Shown: one piece after another, positions 19,237-27,401 of the stretch
Position numbering within the stretch: position 1 is the stretch's first letter
How the letters are laid out: each line of letters opens with the position of its first letter
DNA from: Reichenbachiella ulvae
GTDB taxonomy: Bacteria > Bacteroidota > Bacteroidia > Cytophagales > Cyclobacteriaceae
Direction of reading: 5' to 3'
Assembly (NCBI RefSeq): GCF_025833875.1
Contig: NZ_JAOYOD010000001.1
Location: 372,001-436,000, forward strand
DNA length: 64,000 nucleotides
Translations under genes and position numbers: made by a program
Notes under the pieces: generated by a model
Database searches by the model: none
What the model saw: only the letters and a program-made list of their open reading frames with translations
What the model was told of the DNA's origin: nothing

Positions 19237-19284
19237 CACAAATAAAAGGCAGTTACGTAAAAGTAGCTGCCTTTTATTTGTGAG
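19235..19284 (+). terminator. Hairpin terminator after the left tRNA fragment
   Basis: Perfect 18-bp arms (19235-19252 and 19267-19284) with a 14-base loop; the 3' arm includes CTTTTATTTG. The same arrangement, tRNA end then hairpin with AAAAGG in the 5' arm, occurs at 50872-50900. Confidence 0.8.
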
Positions 19285-19452
19285 AAGTTCATGAGTATTT
19301 CACGTCTCCTTATTTGCTTCTCACTTTTCTTTATATATTGCTAGATTAATCATAATTATTTGAGGATCAGATAGATGAATTTTACTGGGTTAAAATTTTT
19401 ATTTCAATTAATTAAAATTTTTTATTTATAAACACTTTAAAATCAGCGGTAT

Positions 19453-19722
19453 ATGGAGGTAATATGTTTGCAGTCCAGAGCACTGGATTTGCTAATCACA
19501 AAAGTTCTGGATGAAGCGAAAGAACGTCTAGACAATCTCAACAAAAGGTGGCTCAATCATGAAGAGACAATGAGCCTTCTAAACATCAAATCAAAATCAA
19601 CACTGCAGAAGCTTCGAGATGCTGGGAGTATTCGTTTTTCACAGCCAGAGAGGAAGATCATATTGTATGATCGTGAGTCTATCGAGCAGTATTTGGAAGC
19701 TAACGCAAGAGAAACATTTTAA
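19453..19722 (+). CDS. Helix-turn-helix DNA-binding protein, excisionase-like
   Basis: An 89-residue protein with a coiled N-terminus (about 8-32) and a C-terminal winged-helix DNA-binding segment: RWLNHEETMSLLNIKSKSTLQKLRDAGSI, then ILYDRESIEQYLE. This matches the helix-turn-helix family found beside integrases in Bacteroidota mobile elements, where such proteins act as excision factors or regulators. It is the first gene inside the left tRNA fragment, about 220 bp from it, which suits an excisionase. No integrase is adjacent; the one at 49.3-50.6 kb is at the other end of the proposed island. Confidence 0.75.
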   Translation: MEVICLQSRALDLLITKVLDEAKERLDNLNKRWLNHEETMSLLNIKSKSTLQKLRDAGSIRFSQPERKIILYDRESIEQYLEANARETF

Positions 19723-19733
19723 CCAGAAGAATT

Positions 19734-19925
19734 ATGAAATATCAAGATGGATTTAACAAGGGCTATTTGCTGATGGAACTGCAACCCCAGATAGCAAAAG
19801 AACTGATCAAAAATTTAAGAACTGACTCGGAATATGGCAGAGGCCTGTATGGGGGAATTAAGCAATACGAGTTGGATCAGAGAATGCAGAACAAGAAGAA
19901 TAGAGGAACCCAAATGAAATTTTAA
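19734..19925 (+). CDS. Small hypothetical protein, 63 residues
   Basis: A small basic protein beginning 11 bp after the HTH gene and followed by a good terminator, so it is probably co-transcribed with it. It contains LQPQIAKELIKNLRTDSEYGRGLYGGIKQYE and ends with a Lys/Arg-rich tail. I do not recognise a family. No signal peptide or membrane segment is seen; a small partner of the HTH protein is possible. Confidence 0.55.
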   Translation: MKYQDGFNKGYLLMELQPQIAKELIKNLRTDSEYGRGLYGGIKQYELDQRMQNKKNRGTQMKF

Positions 19926-19950
19926 TAGGTCCCTCCAATAATGAAATATG

Positions 19951-19987
19951 AACCGATGATGGCTGTTGCTATCATCGGTTTTTTTAT
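19951..19987 (+). terminator. Rho-independent terminator
   Basis: Arms AACCGATGAT (19951-19960) and ATCATCGGTT (19971-19980) followed by a run of T. It ends the HTH/small-protein unit. Confidence 0.85.
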
Positions 19988-20099
19988 GTCTTTTTGGACA
20001 TAGACCATCACTTTTTATTTAGTATTTTCTTTAGGACAAATGAGATTGATCTCATCAGTTAGACCCGGTATCTAGGATTTCGAATGCTGATAGCATATT

Positions 20100-20192
20100 T
20101 GATATTTTGATATTCTGATATTATCGAGACGTTTTGATATTCTGATATTCTGATATTTTTTAATTCTTTATATATTCTAATACTTTGATATT
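20100..20192. repeat. TGATATT direct-repeat cluster
   Basis: Seven copies of TGATATT lie at 20100, 20108, 20116, 20135, 20143, 20151 and 20186, mostly at an exact 8-base step (two runs of three). Related CTAATATT words follow. It is AT-rich and non-coding, within a gene-free stretch (19926-20690). Possible roles are iteron-like protein binding or a simple slippage repeat. Confidence 0.7.
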
Positions 20193-20348
20193 CTAATATT
20201 CATAATTGAATGCACTATTCTTTTAGGCATATGAACATAGCCTTTTTTCAAGTATCCTTTCCAAGTATTGGATATCAAATAACCCATTTGATTCTTAGAA
20301 ATGTAATAATTGACCTTGAATCTAATTCTTGAGAACATGAATGATGAA

Positions 20349-20515
20349 AAAGAAAGCAAGTCGGATATTTGGGTACCCAAACATCAAATGACTTGACTTG
20401 CTTTCTTTGAAAAATACAATATGTATTAAAATCATTATGTAAGTCTCAATCGATTGATTATATACCATGATTTATTTTTTCAAAAAAAAGCGAGTCGGAG
20501 ATTTGCGTAACGCAT
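20349..20515. repeat. Structured repeat pair with nested palindromes
   Basis: AAAGAAAGCAAGTC (20349-20362) pairs perfectly with GACTTGCTTTCTTT (20395-20408); the perfect palindrome TTTGGGTACCCAAA (20368-20381) lies inside the loop. A second related copy starts near 20487 (AAAGCGAGTCGGAG, then ATTTGCGTAACGCAT), keeping GAGTCGGA/GATTTG spacing but with changed palindrome bases. No ORF covers it. It could be a small RNA, a recombination site or a regulatory structure. Confidence 0.6.
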
Positions 20516-20690
20516 AGTCAGCTTGCCTCTCTAAAGATTCGGGTTTGCGCCATTCTGTTGCATTGGTTGGTGTTGGATTAATACTATCTGTGATGTGAAT
20601 GAGAAGGTAAGGCAGGGTATCAGTTAGCTCTAAAAATTGTTTGTAGTCTCTCGGTGAACAAACAAATTTTTAATTCTAACTAATACAATT

Positions 20691-21125
20691 ATGAAGATCG
20701 AGAGATTAGAAATGCCTGGTTTCTTTTATGTGTTGAAACTGGACAATGGGGTGAGTAAATTTGGAATATCCAGACGGTGGAGTCTTAGGTATCGCTACTA
20801 CAACAAGGAACACAAAGGGCAGCGTTTTCAGGTGGAACACCATGATCACTGGGACCATTTTTGGCAAGCAGAGTTGATCGAAAAGATGATGATCAAGCTG
20901 TTAGAGCCTTGGGCCGTTCCAGGAAAAAGGGAATATATTATCGAAGCTTTTCCGATCGAAGCTATCATTTCCTGTTATCAAAAAGTTAAGCAATTCATGA
21001 TAGAAGAAGAGGATTTTCTTTATGCTCAGGATTTCTACAAGGAAGGCAAAGCCAGAATGGATCATTACAAAAATCTATACCGGATGAGAGAAAAGAAGTT
21101 CAAAGAGTTGATGATGCAGAGCTGA
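20691..21125 (+). CDS. GIY-YIG/T5orf172-like small protein
   Basis: A 144-residue soluble protein whose first part (FFYVLKLDNGVSKFGISR, about residues 11-28) resembles the start of GIY-YIG-type endonuclease domains of the T5orf172/MUG113 kind. The expected acidic residue would be in the helix QAELIEKMMIKLL (about 65-77), followed by PWAVPGKREYI. The C-terminal third is charged and helical. Such domains occur in mobile elements as nucleases. The assignment rests on pattern only; a non-catalytic relative is possible. A strong terminator starts 5 bases after the stop codon. Confidence 0.55.
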   Translation: MKIERLEMPGFFYVLKLDNGVSKFGISRRWSLRYRYYNKEHKGQRFQVEHHDHWDHFWQAELIEKMMIKLLEPWAVPGKREYIIEAFPIEAIISCYQKVKQFMIEEEDFLYAQDFYKEGKARMDHYKNLYRMREKKFKELMMQS

Positions 21126-21129
21126 AATG

Positions 21130-21166
21130 AACAAGCGACCAGTCTAGAGTCTGGTCGCTTGTTTGA
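21130..21166. terminator. Rho-independent terminator
   Basis: Perfect 13-bp stem AACAAGCGACCAG (21130-21142) and its complement (21151-21163) with an 8-base loop and a short T run. It can serve both the + strand gene before it and the - strand genes after it. Confidence 0.85.
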
Positions 21167-21187
21167 AATATTAAATAATAACACAAA

Positions 21188-21331
21188 TCACCTTTCAAAG
21201 AAGCCTTTCCATGCCTCATAGAGTAGCCATCCTACAACAACTCTTTTGATAGTAATAAGAGCGATAAGCTTGTTGAAATAGAAGCTGAGGTGATCAATTA
21301 GTGATCTAAACCAGTTGTCTGAAGAATCCAT
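21188..21331 (-). CDS. Possible 47-residue small protein
   Basis: An ATG-started frame of 47 codons on the - strand, 28 bp downstream of the secreted-protein gene on that strand and before the shared terminator. Translation begins MDSSDNWFRSLIDHL and has an amphipathic or membrane-tending middle (LIALITIKRVVVGWLLYEAW), ending FFER. Position, size and terminator suit a small membrane-associated protein in the same transcript. There is no homology to confirm it. Confidence 0.4.
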   Translation of the reverse strand: MDSSDNWFRSLIDHLSFYFNKLIALITIKRVVVGWLLYEAWKGFFER

Positions 21332-21359
21332 ATGATGGGTTGATTGAGTGAAAGATAGA

Positions 21360-21917
21360 TTACCAGGTCTCCGCTGTTAAAGAGCCTTCCAGCGCCTCTA
21401 CCAGAGAGATCATTTTTTCCTCTACTTGCATTTTGTAATTATTCCAATAATCCTCAGAAGTGCGATGACCTTTGACTTGTTCTATAGGTCCACAAGAATT
21501 CTTGGGCTTTTTTGGTAAATGGTGGACGAACTCATCAAACTTGAAATGAATCTGACCTTCCCTGATTTTGATTAAGCCCTGGTAATTGAAATGACCATAG
21601 GGCTTTGCATCCTTTAACCACAGACTGGCGGTGCTGTTAGGATCATAATTGGAAGCCATCTTGGCCGAATAATAAACAGGAATGCCACCATGTATGGTGA
21701 TCAAAGTATATCCGTCTATTTGTTCAGTTTCAAGAGTGTCTGTAATCGATACTTCTTTCAGAAGATCCATGATCTTACTTTCCGCTGATTCGATGTTGCC
21801 TTCGGTGTTTTCAAAAGAACCCTTGTAAGTGACCAGGCCGGTTTTCAAATCTACATCTTGAGCAAAAAGGAAATGGAAGGAAAGTGATAAGAATATCACA
21901 AGAACTATTCTGTACAT
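21360..21917 (-). CDS. Secreted hypothetical protein, DUF4468-like
   Basis: A 185-residue protein with a clean signal peptide (MYRIVLVIFLSLSFHFLFAQ, cut after residue 19 or 20). The mature part has a strand-helix pattern like the DUF4468 domain (KTGLVTYKGSFENTEGNIESAESKI ... GLIKIREGQIHFKFDEFVHHL), a TBP-like fold of unknown function common in Bacteroidota. It is transcribed away from the Xre regulator at 22018 with a short shared upstream region. No catalytic motif is visible, and its role in the island is unknown. Confidence 0.6.
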   Translation of the reverse strand: MYRIVLVIFLSLSFHFLFAQDVDLKTGLVTYKGSFENTEGNIESAESKIMDLLKEVSITDTLETEQIDGYTLITIHGGIPVYYSAKMASNYDPNSTASLWLKDAKPYGHFNYQGLIKIREGQIHFKFDEFVHHLPKKPKNSCGPIEQVKGHRTSEDYWNNYKMQVEEKMISLVEALEGSLTAETW

Positions 21918-22017
21918 AGCTGTAATGGTTAGTTAAAAAATTGATTGAAAGACAATACTAAACAATTATAACTAATCCGTTATAAGTTCTTGAGGCTGCT
22001 TAGAACATTTTTATCCT

Positions 22018-22236
22018 ATGGATGAGAATAAGGAGGAAGCGCTTTTGAAACTCGGTAGCAAGATCAGGGAGATCCGCGAGTCAAAGGGGCTTTCTCAAAC
22101 CCAATTGGCCTATAAGATTGGGAAAGATCAGCCATCGATCAATCGCCTGGAGAAAGGTAGGATTAATCCTAGCTATGTGTATCTGTTAGAGGTTTCCAGT
22201 GGATTGGAAATCACGATAGCTGAGTTGTTGTCCTAA
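22018..22236 (+). CDS. Xre-family HTH regulator (HipB-like size)
   Basis: A 72-residue single-domain HTH_3 protein: IREIRESKGLSQTQLAYKIGKDQPSINRLEKG forms the helix-turn-helix. It is divergent from the secreted protein on the other strand and may control it. The HipA-like kinase at 23405 often pairs with such a regulator, but here a terminator (22346-22380) and a phosphoesterase gene lie between them, so the pairing is only possible, not shown. Confidence 0.85.
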   Translation: MDENKEEALLKLGSKIREIRESKGLSQTQLAYKIGKDQPSINRLEKGRINPSYVYLLEVSSGLEITIAELLS

Positions 22237-22345
22237 AAGATGAGACCACACTCAATTGAATAGAGATATCCCTAAAACAATATTTATGGACAGAGCCATA
22301 TTAAGTTTTCAAAATATTTTGATTAACTTGACAATGGTTGGTTTA

Positions 22346-22380
22346 GCCGTAGCTCTGAAGGAGTTGCGGCTTTCGTTTTT
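22346..22380 (+). terminator. Terminator, shared module with 29777-29809
   Basis: GCCGTAGCTC (22346-22355) pairs with GAGTTGCGGC (22361-22370), with wobble pairs, followed by TTTCGTTTTTTT. The stretch before it, CAATGGTTGGTTT, is repeated before the terminator at 29777. The remainder of 22237-22618 holds no gene I can recognise. Confidence 0.8.
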
Positions 22381-22618
22381 TTCATGGAACCGGATTGGAT
22401 CTAAAACGTACTGACCCAATAAGTCTTTATGACTTGCATCTCACATTTTGATGGACATCCTGTGGGAAGGGTGTAGCTATAGGCCAAGTACTTGGCGATT
22501 GTTCTACAAAGGAAATTGAATCAGGCCCTCTGATTCAGTCGAAAGCATAGCTTTTGATCTCTTGTTGAATGTGTTGTGAGCTTAACACAATCATTGTTTA
22601 ACTAAGAGAATTAAAATC

Positions 22619-23398
22619 ATGAAATTTCAGTATGCTAGTGATCTCCATCTGGAGTTTGAAAATAACCACTACTTTTTGACACAGGTCAATAACCTGAAGC
22701 CAGTAACTCCATACCTGATTTTAGCAGGAGACATAGACAACATCATTCATCGTCAAGTAACCAGAGATAGCTACTTTGAGTGGCTGTCCAAAAATTGGGA
22801 ACAAGTCTATATTATTCCAGGTAACCATGAATGGTATATGAATGAAGATGTCTCTCAGGCATTTGATATTGATCTGGAGATCTGTCCCAATGTCCGATAC
22901 CTCAATCATCAAAAGGTTCATATCGAAGGAGTAGATTTTTATTTCACTACACTATGGTCGATGGTTAGACATCATATGATTAACCATTACATTGCCGATT
23001 TTCGTAGCTGTAAATATGTCGGTGAGCGCTATACTTATAAGCATCATGATGAGCTTCATCAAAGGGCTGTAAAATGGCTCAGTACTGAGCTGAATAAGGA
23101 AAAAACAAATCCTAGAGTAGTGGTGTCACATTTTGTGCCATGTCCACAAACTGATGGCTATCCAAAGGGGTCTAATTCGCTCATCGGCCCAATCATTAAA
23201 AGATACTTTACAGCGGATTTATCTGTGAGAATCGAAGGGTGGGACATCGACTACTGGATTTATGGCCACAACCACTGGGATAAAGATATCGATGCTTTAG
23301 GTACAAAATTCAGATCTAATCAACTAGGCTATGTCTTTCAAATGGAACATCGTGGATTTGACTTTGCCAAGACTATTGAAATCCCAACCCAGAACTAA
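22619..23398 (+). CDS. Metallophosphoesterase (calcineurin-like)
   Basis: A 259-residue cytoplasmic phosphoesterase with all metal motifs: ASDLHLE (6-12), LAGDID, IPGNHEWY, VVSHFVP and YGHNH. Unlike the lipoprotein phosphoesterase at 13577 it has no signal peptide. Its stop lies 6 bp before the start of a HipA-like kinase gene, so the two are almost certainly co-expressed. A phosphatase joined to a protein kinase toxin could reverse or balance its action, but this is inference. Substrate could also be a nucleotide or nucleic acid end. Confidence 0.9.
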   Translation: MKFQYASDLHLEFENNHYFLTQVNNLKPVTPYLILAGDIDNIIHRQVTRDSYFEWLSKNWEQVYIIPGNHEWYMNEDVSQAFDIDLEICPNVRYLNHQKVHIEGVDFYFTTLWSMVRHHMINHYIADFRSCKYVGERYTYKHHDELHQRAVKWLSTELNKEKTNPRVVVSHFVPCPQTDGYPKGSNSLIGPIIKRYFTADLSVRIEGWDIDYWIYGHNHWDKDIDALGTKFRSNQLGYVFQMEHRGFDFAKTIEIPTQN

Positions 23399-23404
23399 TA
23401 AAGT

Positions 23405-24682
23405 ATGATTAAGACAGCAGAAGTGTGGATATGGGAAACCTTTGTAGGTGCTATTCACTGGGATGAGAAAAGACAACTGGCAAGATTCCAATACGATTCG
23501 AAATTTCAGGAAAAGGGATGGGATTTGTCCCCATTCAAAATGCCAATAAGTCAGGGAATAAGAACATATGAATTTCCTGAATTAAGGAAGGGTGAGAATA
23601 GCCAAGATGATACCTATCGAGGACTACCAGGTCTGTTCGCGGATTGCTTGCCTGATCGGTTCGGAACGCAGCTGATGGATATTTGGCAAGAAAGAAATGG
23701 CAAGATGAATTCCATAGAGCAACTCTGCTTTATCGGAAATCGAGGAATGGGAGCTTTGGAGTATCGCCCTGCAGATGATAAAAACGATGATAGTAATGCT
23801 ATCCTGGAGATTGACCGCTTGGTAGAGGTGGGGCATATGGCTTTGCATCGAATGAGTTTGAATGCCAGGGAGGAAGAGTTTCTGGAGCAATGGATTAGAA
23901 TTGGGACTTCTGCAGGAGGAGCCAGACCTAAGGCAGTCATAGCCTACAATGAACGAACAGGGGAGATTAAGACAGGACATGGGGCTATGGATCCTAGTTT
24001 CGAACCCTGGTTGATCAAGTTCGATGGAGTAAGCGGTGCACAGTTTGGCGAGAGCCTGGGCTGGGGACAGGTAGAGTATGCCTACTATCTGATGGCTAAA
24101 GAATGTGGTATAGATATGATGGAGTGTCAAACCATCCATGATGGGAAAAGGGTGCACTTCATGACCAAGCGCTTCGACCGTGGTATCAACAATGAGAAAC
24201 ATCACACCCAGACGCTATGTGCCATGCAGCACTATGACTACAACCGACTTCAGGCCTTTAGCTATGAGCAACTATTCGAAACGATAACTGATCTAGGCCT
24301 TACCGATCAAGAAAAAGAACAGATGTTTAGGCGAATGGTATTCAATGTCATAGCGACTAACTATGATGATCATACCAAGAACTTTGCCTTTAGGCTGAAG
24401 AAGGGAGGGCGCTGGGAATTGACTCCAGCTTATGATGTTTGCTATGCTTATGATCCAACCAACAATTGGGTCAATCAACAAACCCTTAGTGTCAATGGGA
24501 AACATTCAGGCATAAGTAAAGCAGATCTGATGACAATAGCCTATACCAATAACATCAATAGAGGGGAAGAAATCATTGATCAGATCATTAGGGTAGTGAA
24601 GGGGTGGAGTGACTTTGCCACAAAGGTTGAGGTGGATGAAAAGAAGAAAAAGGAGATTAGAAGGAATCTGAATTTACTGTGA
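23405..24682 (+). CDS. hipA: HipA-family serine/threonine kinase toxin
   Basis: A 425-residue HipA-like protein. RGLPGLFADCLPDRFG near 75-90 and the glycine-rich SAGGARPKA loop are family marks. The catalytic loop N319-Y-D321-D-H323-T-K-N holds the expected catalytic Asp, and TPAYDVCYAY carries the metal-binding Asp. HipA kinases phosphorylate translation factors such as glutamyl-tRNA synthetase and slow growth; the target here is unknown. The normal antitoxin HipB would be a small Xre protein; the nearest one (22018) lies beyond a terminator, and the gene just upstream is a phosphoesterase. All kinase motifs look intact, so the enzyme should be active. Confidence 0.88.
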   Translation: MIKTAEVWIWETFVGAIHWDEKRQLARFQYDSKFQEKGWDLSPFKMPISQGIRTYEFPELRKGENSQDDTYRGLPGLFADCLPDRFGTQLMDIWQERNGKMNSIEQLCFIGNRGMGALEYRPADDKNDDSNAILEIDRLVEVGHMALHRMSLNAREEEFLEQWIRIGTSAGGARPKAVIAYNERTGEIKTGHGAMDPSFEPWLIKFDGVSGAQFGESLGWGQVEYAYYLMAKECGIDMMECQTIHDGKRVHFMTKRFDRGINNEKHHTQTLCAMQHYDYNRLQAFSYEQLFETITDLGLTDQEKEQMFRRMVFNVIATNYDDHTKNFAFRLKKGGRWELTPAYDVCYAYDPTNNWVNQQTLSVNGKHSGISKADLMTIAYTNNINRGEEIIDQIIRVVKGWSDFATKVEVDEKKKKEIRRNLNLL

Positions 24683-24786
24683 GTCCTTCCTGACTTTTTG
24701 TACAAATGGAAGAGCTATTTTGATTTTTCTACGATTCGCAGGGTGGGCTGGGATGTTTGCTGTCGATACATTAGTTTGGTAGCACC

Positions 24787-24807
24787 AAGCAGGTCAGCAA
24801 CCTGCTT
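24787..24807. other. Small hairpin in the hipA downstream gap
   Basis: AAGCAGGT and ACCTGCTT with a 5-base loop. There is no T run, so it is a weak terminator at best. The 24683-24928 gap has no other recognised feature. Confidence 0.4.
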
Positions 24808-24928
24808 CCCGCAGCAAGTATTTGAGAAAGAGTTAAAAAGAAATAATGGGAACTGTTCTCATTATCCATTAAAATAGTAGGTACAATGCGTACAGTGCGT
24901 ATTGTGCAAATATCGGTAATTCACTACG

Positions 24929-25999
24929 ATGATTAACTTTTATTTTTACTCTAAACAATATCTGGAACTCCTTGAGAAACATGAAAATGTCGTAAACTAC
25001 ATTTCATCAATTTCATCAAAGAAGGAAAGTTTCTTGGTGAACCCACAGACTATACTTAATGTACCAAGAGGAAATCCAACCCAGGCCGTTAATGAGCTCA
25101 ATAGACTTCATGAACAAATTACGGGCATAAATGACGAGATACTTGAAATAACTCGATCGAAAAGGCCAAACGAAATTTATGATTTAATTAATTCATTGAT
25201 TACCGACTTGAATCTTTTTGATCGCACATATTCTGACGATAATTCGTTAATCATACAACTAAAGGATTTTCCAGAAAAGCATACTGATGCGTATTCTGAT
25301 AAGAAAGCCGATCAAATATTCAAACTTTCTGACTTAAGTGAGAAAATAAATCAGAGTTTAAATGATCTTAAACAGAAATCTAATTTTGTAATTTCCGAAT
25401 TTGACAAAACTCATAAAGCATCACCTAAAAACTATGCTGAATTAAGAATTGGGACAGATAAGGATGTTCCAATGATTTCCGATTTCACCTTGATTTTAGA
25501 AAGCATTCAGGACTTATATGATTTTATATGTTTCATCTATAAAATTGACGAAAAAAAGAATCATATAATCCTCAATCATATTGCAACAGGATCATGGTTT
25601 ACGGAAATTCTTGGTATTAAACAGGTAGTTATTACTATTGAAAATCTCCTGAAAGAGTTTGGTTCCTTCTTACGAGATTTAATTAACGGAACTATTAACC
25701 GAGAGAGATTTGAAAATGAATGCAAAAAAGCAGAGACATTTATTAACCTTATGAAACTGGCAAAAGAAAACGGAATAGATAATGCGGAACTTGGGATTTT
25801 CAAATCATTAAAACCTTTGGTCGATAGCTTCAGTACGGAAACAACAACCATATTTATCAACGAAAAAGAGATACTTGAACTTAAAGAATTGGAGAAACTA
25901 ACTCTAATAGAGCGCAAGAAAAAAAGAACTGAACTATTGGAAAACATCAATCTTTTATTAGAAGAAGGGGAAAAGAATAAAAACGATACCAAACACTAA
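24929..25999 (+). CDS. Hypothetical protein, helical, 356 residues
   Basis: I do not recognise this family. It is AT-rich with Lys/Asn/Ile-heavy codon use unlike the neighbouring hipA, which suggests separate acquisition. Most of it predicts as long helices (QAVNELNRLHEQITGINDEI; the last 60 residues, KEILELKELEKLTLIERKKKR, look coiled-coil). A central segment reads NHIATGSWFTEILGIKQVV. No signal peptide or membrane segment is present. It stands 129 bp before an abortive-infection-like membrane protein with similar base composition, so the two may have arrived together as a defence-related pair; that is inference. Confidence 0.6.
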   Translation: MINFYFYSKQYLELLEKHENVVNYISSISSKKESFLVNPQTILNVPRGNPTQAVNELNRLHEQITGINDEILEITRSKRPNEIYDLINSLITDLNLFDRTYSDDNSLIIQLKDFPEKHTDAYSDKKADQIFKLSDLSEKINQSLNDLKQKSNFVISEFDKTHKASPKNYAELRIGTDKDVPMISDFTLILESIQDLYDFICFIYKIDEKKNHIILNHIATGSWFTEILGIKQVVITIENLLKEFGSFLRDLINGTINRERFENECKKAETFINLMKLAKENGIDNAELGIFKSLKPLVDSFSTETTTIFINEKEILELKELEKLTLIERKKKRTELLENINLLLEEGEKNKNDTKH

Positions 26000-26127
26000 A
26001 AATGAAAATGCGAACGGAGTCTTTTGAGATGACAATGCGAAACGGAAGTCTCGTGCTTCTAGCATCTGGAGCGCATACTCATTTTAGTTGAGCTTTGTAG
26101 GGAATTATAGAATATCAAAAAATAGAT

Positions 26128-26841
26128 ATGAGTAAAATCAAGCCAATCAAAAAGATACTTCTACCATTTTTAATAGTGCTTTTTATTGGAATTCTAGTGC
26201 CAATTATTTTTTACGTTCATCAATTTTCTGGTTCAGGCCTGTCCGAAGATCCTAATAACTGGGGGGTTCTAGGAGATTATTTTGGCGGTGTTTTGAATCC
26301 CATAATTGCACTAGCTAGTCTTATCATTCTTTCATATCTAACCTATTTGGTCAGTGAACAAAGTAACGAGAAGAATAAAACTCTCATCGTTTTTCAGAAA
26401 AGACTTACTGCATTTGAAGAGCTAACAAAGCCATTCAAGGATATAAACTTATTGGGTACCCGAATTTCGACTGCATTACAGTTCACCAATCAGCTTGAAT
26501 ACTTAACTCCAGAATCTAAGCTTCATAAAATGATAGAGATGAAAAAGGAACTTTCCCTTATCACCAATACATTCACTGAATACTATTATACTCTCAGATT
26601 ATTTAATGTCAACTATGGACATTTATTCGAATACGACTTCTCTTGTGAAGATTATAAGCAGCTATTGGAACAAATGAGAAAGCTCGGAGAATATCATGAC
26701 GACGTTAGCAACAACCTATTTGACGAAAATAAAACTACAGAGTTAAGTGCTGAAAAATTTCAACCCGATCAGGCAACAATGAGACTTATAGCAAAGGTTA
26801 TCAACGAAATCAGGAACGAAATTCTACCAAAAAATAATTAA
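26128..26841 (+). CDS. Two-helix membrane protein, putative phage abortive-infection (putAbiC)-like
   Basis: A 237-residue protein with two N-terminal membrane helices (about 9-31 and 55-75) joined by a short loop carrying DPNNWGVLGDYFGGVLNPI, the conserved block seen in proteins annotated as putative phage abortive infection (putAbiC-type) as well as in some other membrane proteins. The remaining 150 residues are a cytoplasmic helical domain. AT-rich like the gene upstream. The role in phage defence is suggested by family label and by its accessory-region setting, not by any motif with known activity. Confidence 0.55.
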   Translation: MSKIKPIKKILLPFLIVLFIGILVPIIFYVHQFSGSGLSEDPNNWGVLGDYFGGVLNPIIALASLIILSYLTYLVSEQSNEKNKTLIVFQKRLTAFEELTKPFKDINLLGTRISTALQFTNQLEYLTPESKLHKMIEMKKELSLITNTFTEYYYTLRLFNVNYGHLFEYDFSCEDYKQLLEQMRKLGEYHDDVSNNLFDENKTTELSAEKFQPDQATMRLIAKVINEIRNEILPKNN

Positions 26842-27104
26842 TACGGCCAACAACAAATGCTATGGGAATGAATGGGATTTCCTCCCTCTAATTGTAGTTT
26901 GTAACTAAATTTTCCTATCATCTTTGTATTATAATTTGGTTCAATTTCCCCAACTCGTCCTCGTTTAGCGGAGCGCAACGAGGATGACCGAGCCTAGCGT
27001 TTGCAACGCGAAGGGAATACCTACCAAGCCCCATGTTTATCCTAAATTTCCTCCCATTCCCCTGATCATACCCCAAAAAATGGGACAGTGGGTTTAGTTC
27101 AGAA

Positions 27105-27401
27105 ATGACGATTAAATTTACTGATATGACACGCAAGAAGTACACATCAAAATTCAAGACGAAGGTGGTATTAGAGGCCATCAAAGAGCAATCAAGTGTA
27201 GCAGAACTAGCACAGAAATATGAACTAGCCCCTCAGCAAATCAACCTCTGGAAAAGAGAGTTTTTGGCCAATGCAGAGGGTGTTTTTGAGAAAAAAGGCA
27301 AGAGCAAGAAGTCCCAAATTGAAGATGAACGTGATCAGCTGCTTAAGGTAATTGGGCAACTTAAAGTTGAGAATGATTTTTTAAACGACGCCTTGCGGTA
27401 A
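27105..27401 (+). CDS. IS3-family transposase OrfA
   Basis: A 98-residue protein with the N-terminal helix-turn-helix of IS3 OrfA (RKKYTSKFKTKVVLEAI, SVAELAQKYELAPQQINLWKREFL) and a C-terminal leucine-zipper-like helix (DERDQLLKVIGQLKVEND). It binds the inverted repeats. An in-frame ATG at 27126 (MTRKKYTSKF) could be the true start. At 27377-27383 the mRNA can slip into the orfB frame, giving the full OrfAB transposase. Confidence 0.9.
   Translation: MTIKFTDMTRKKYTSKFKTKVVLEAIKEQSSVAELAQKYELAPQQINLWKREFLANAEGVFEKKGKSKKSQIEDERDQLLKVIGQLKVENDFLNDALR
27377..27383 (+). promoter_or_regulatory. Programmed -1 frameshift site, T TTT TTA
   Basis: In the orfA frame the codons are GAT TTT TTA; the heptamer T_TTT_TTA is a recognised -1 slippery type. 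The -1 frame is closed by TGA at 27374-27376 and open from 27377 into orfB, which fits exactly. Confidence 0.8.

Noticed and set aside
24683..24928. A riboswitch or tRNA-like structure after hipA
   Set aside because: Only one short 8-bp hairpin is present, with no conserved aptamer or clover-leaf pairing.
26918..27184. An 88-residue - strand ORF across the left IS end
   Set aside because: It overlaps the IS inverted repeat and orfA start and resembles no protein.
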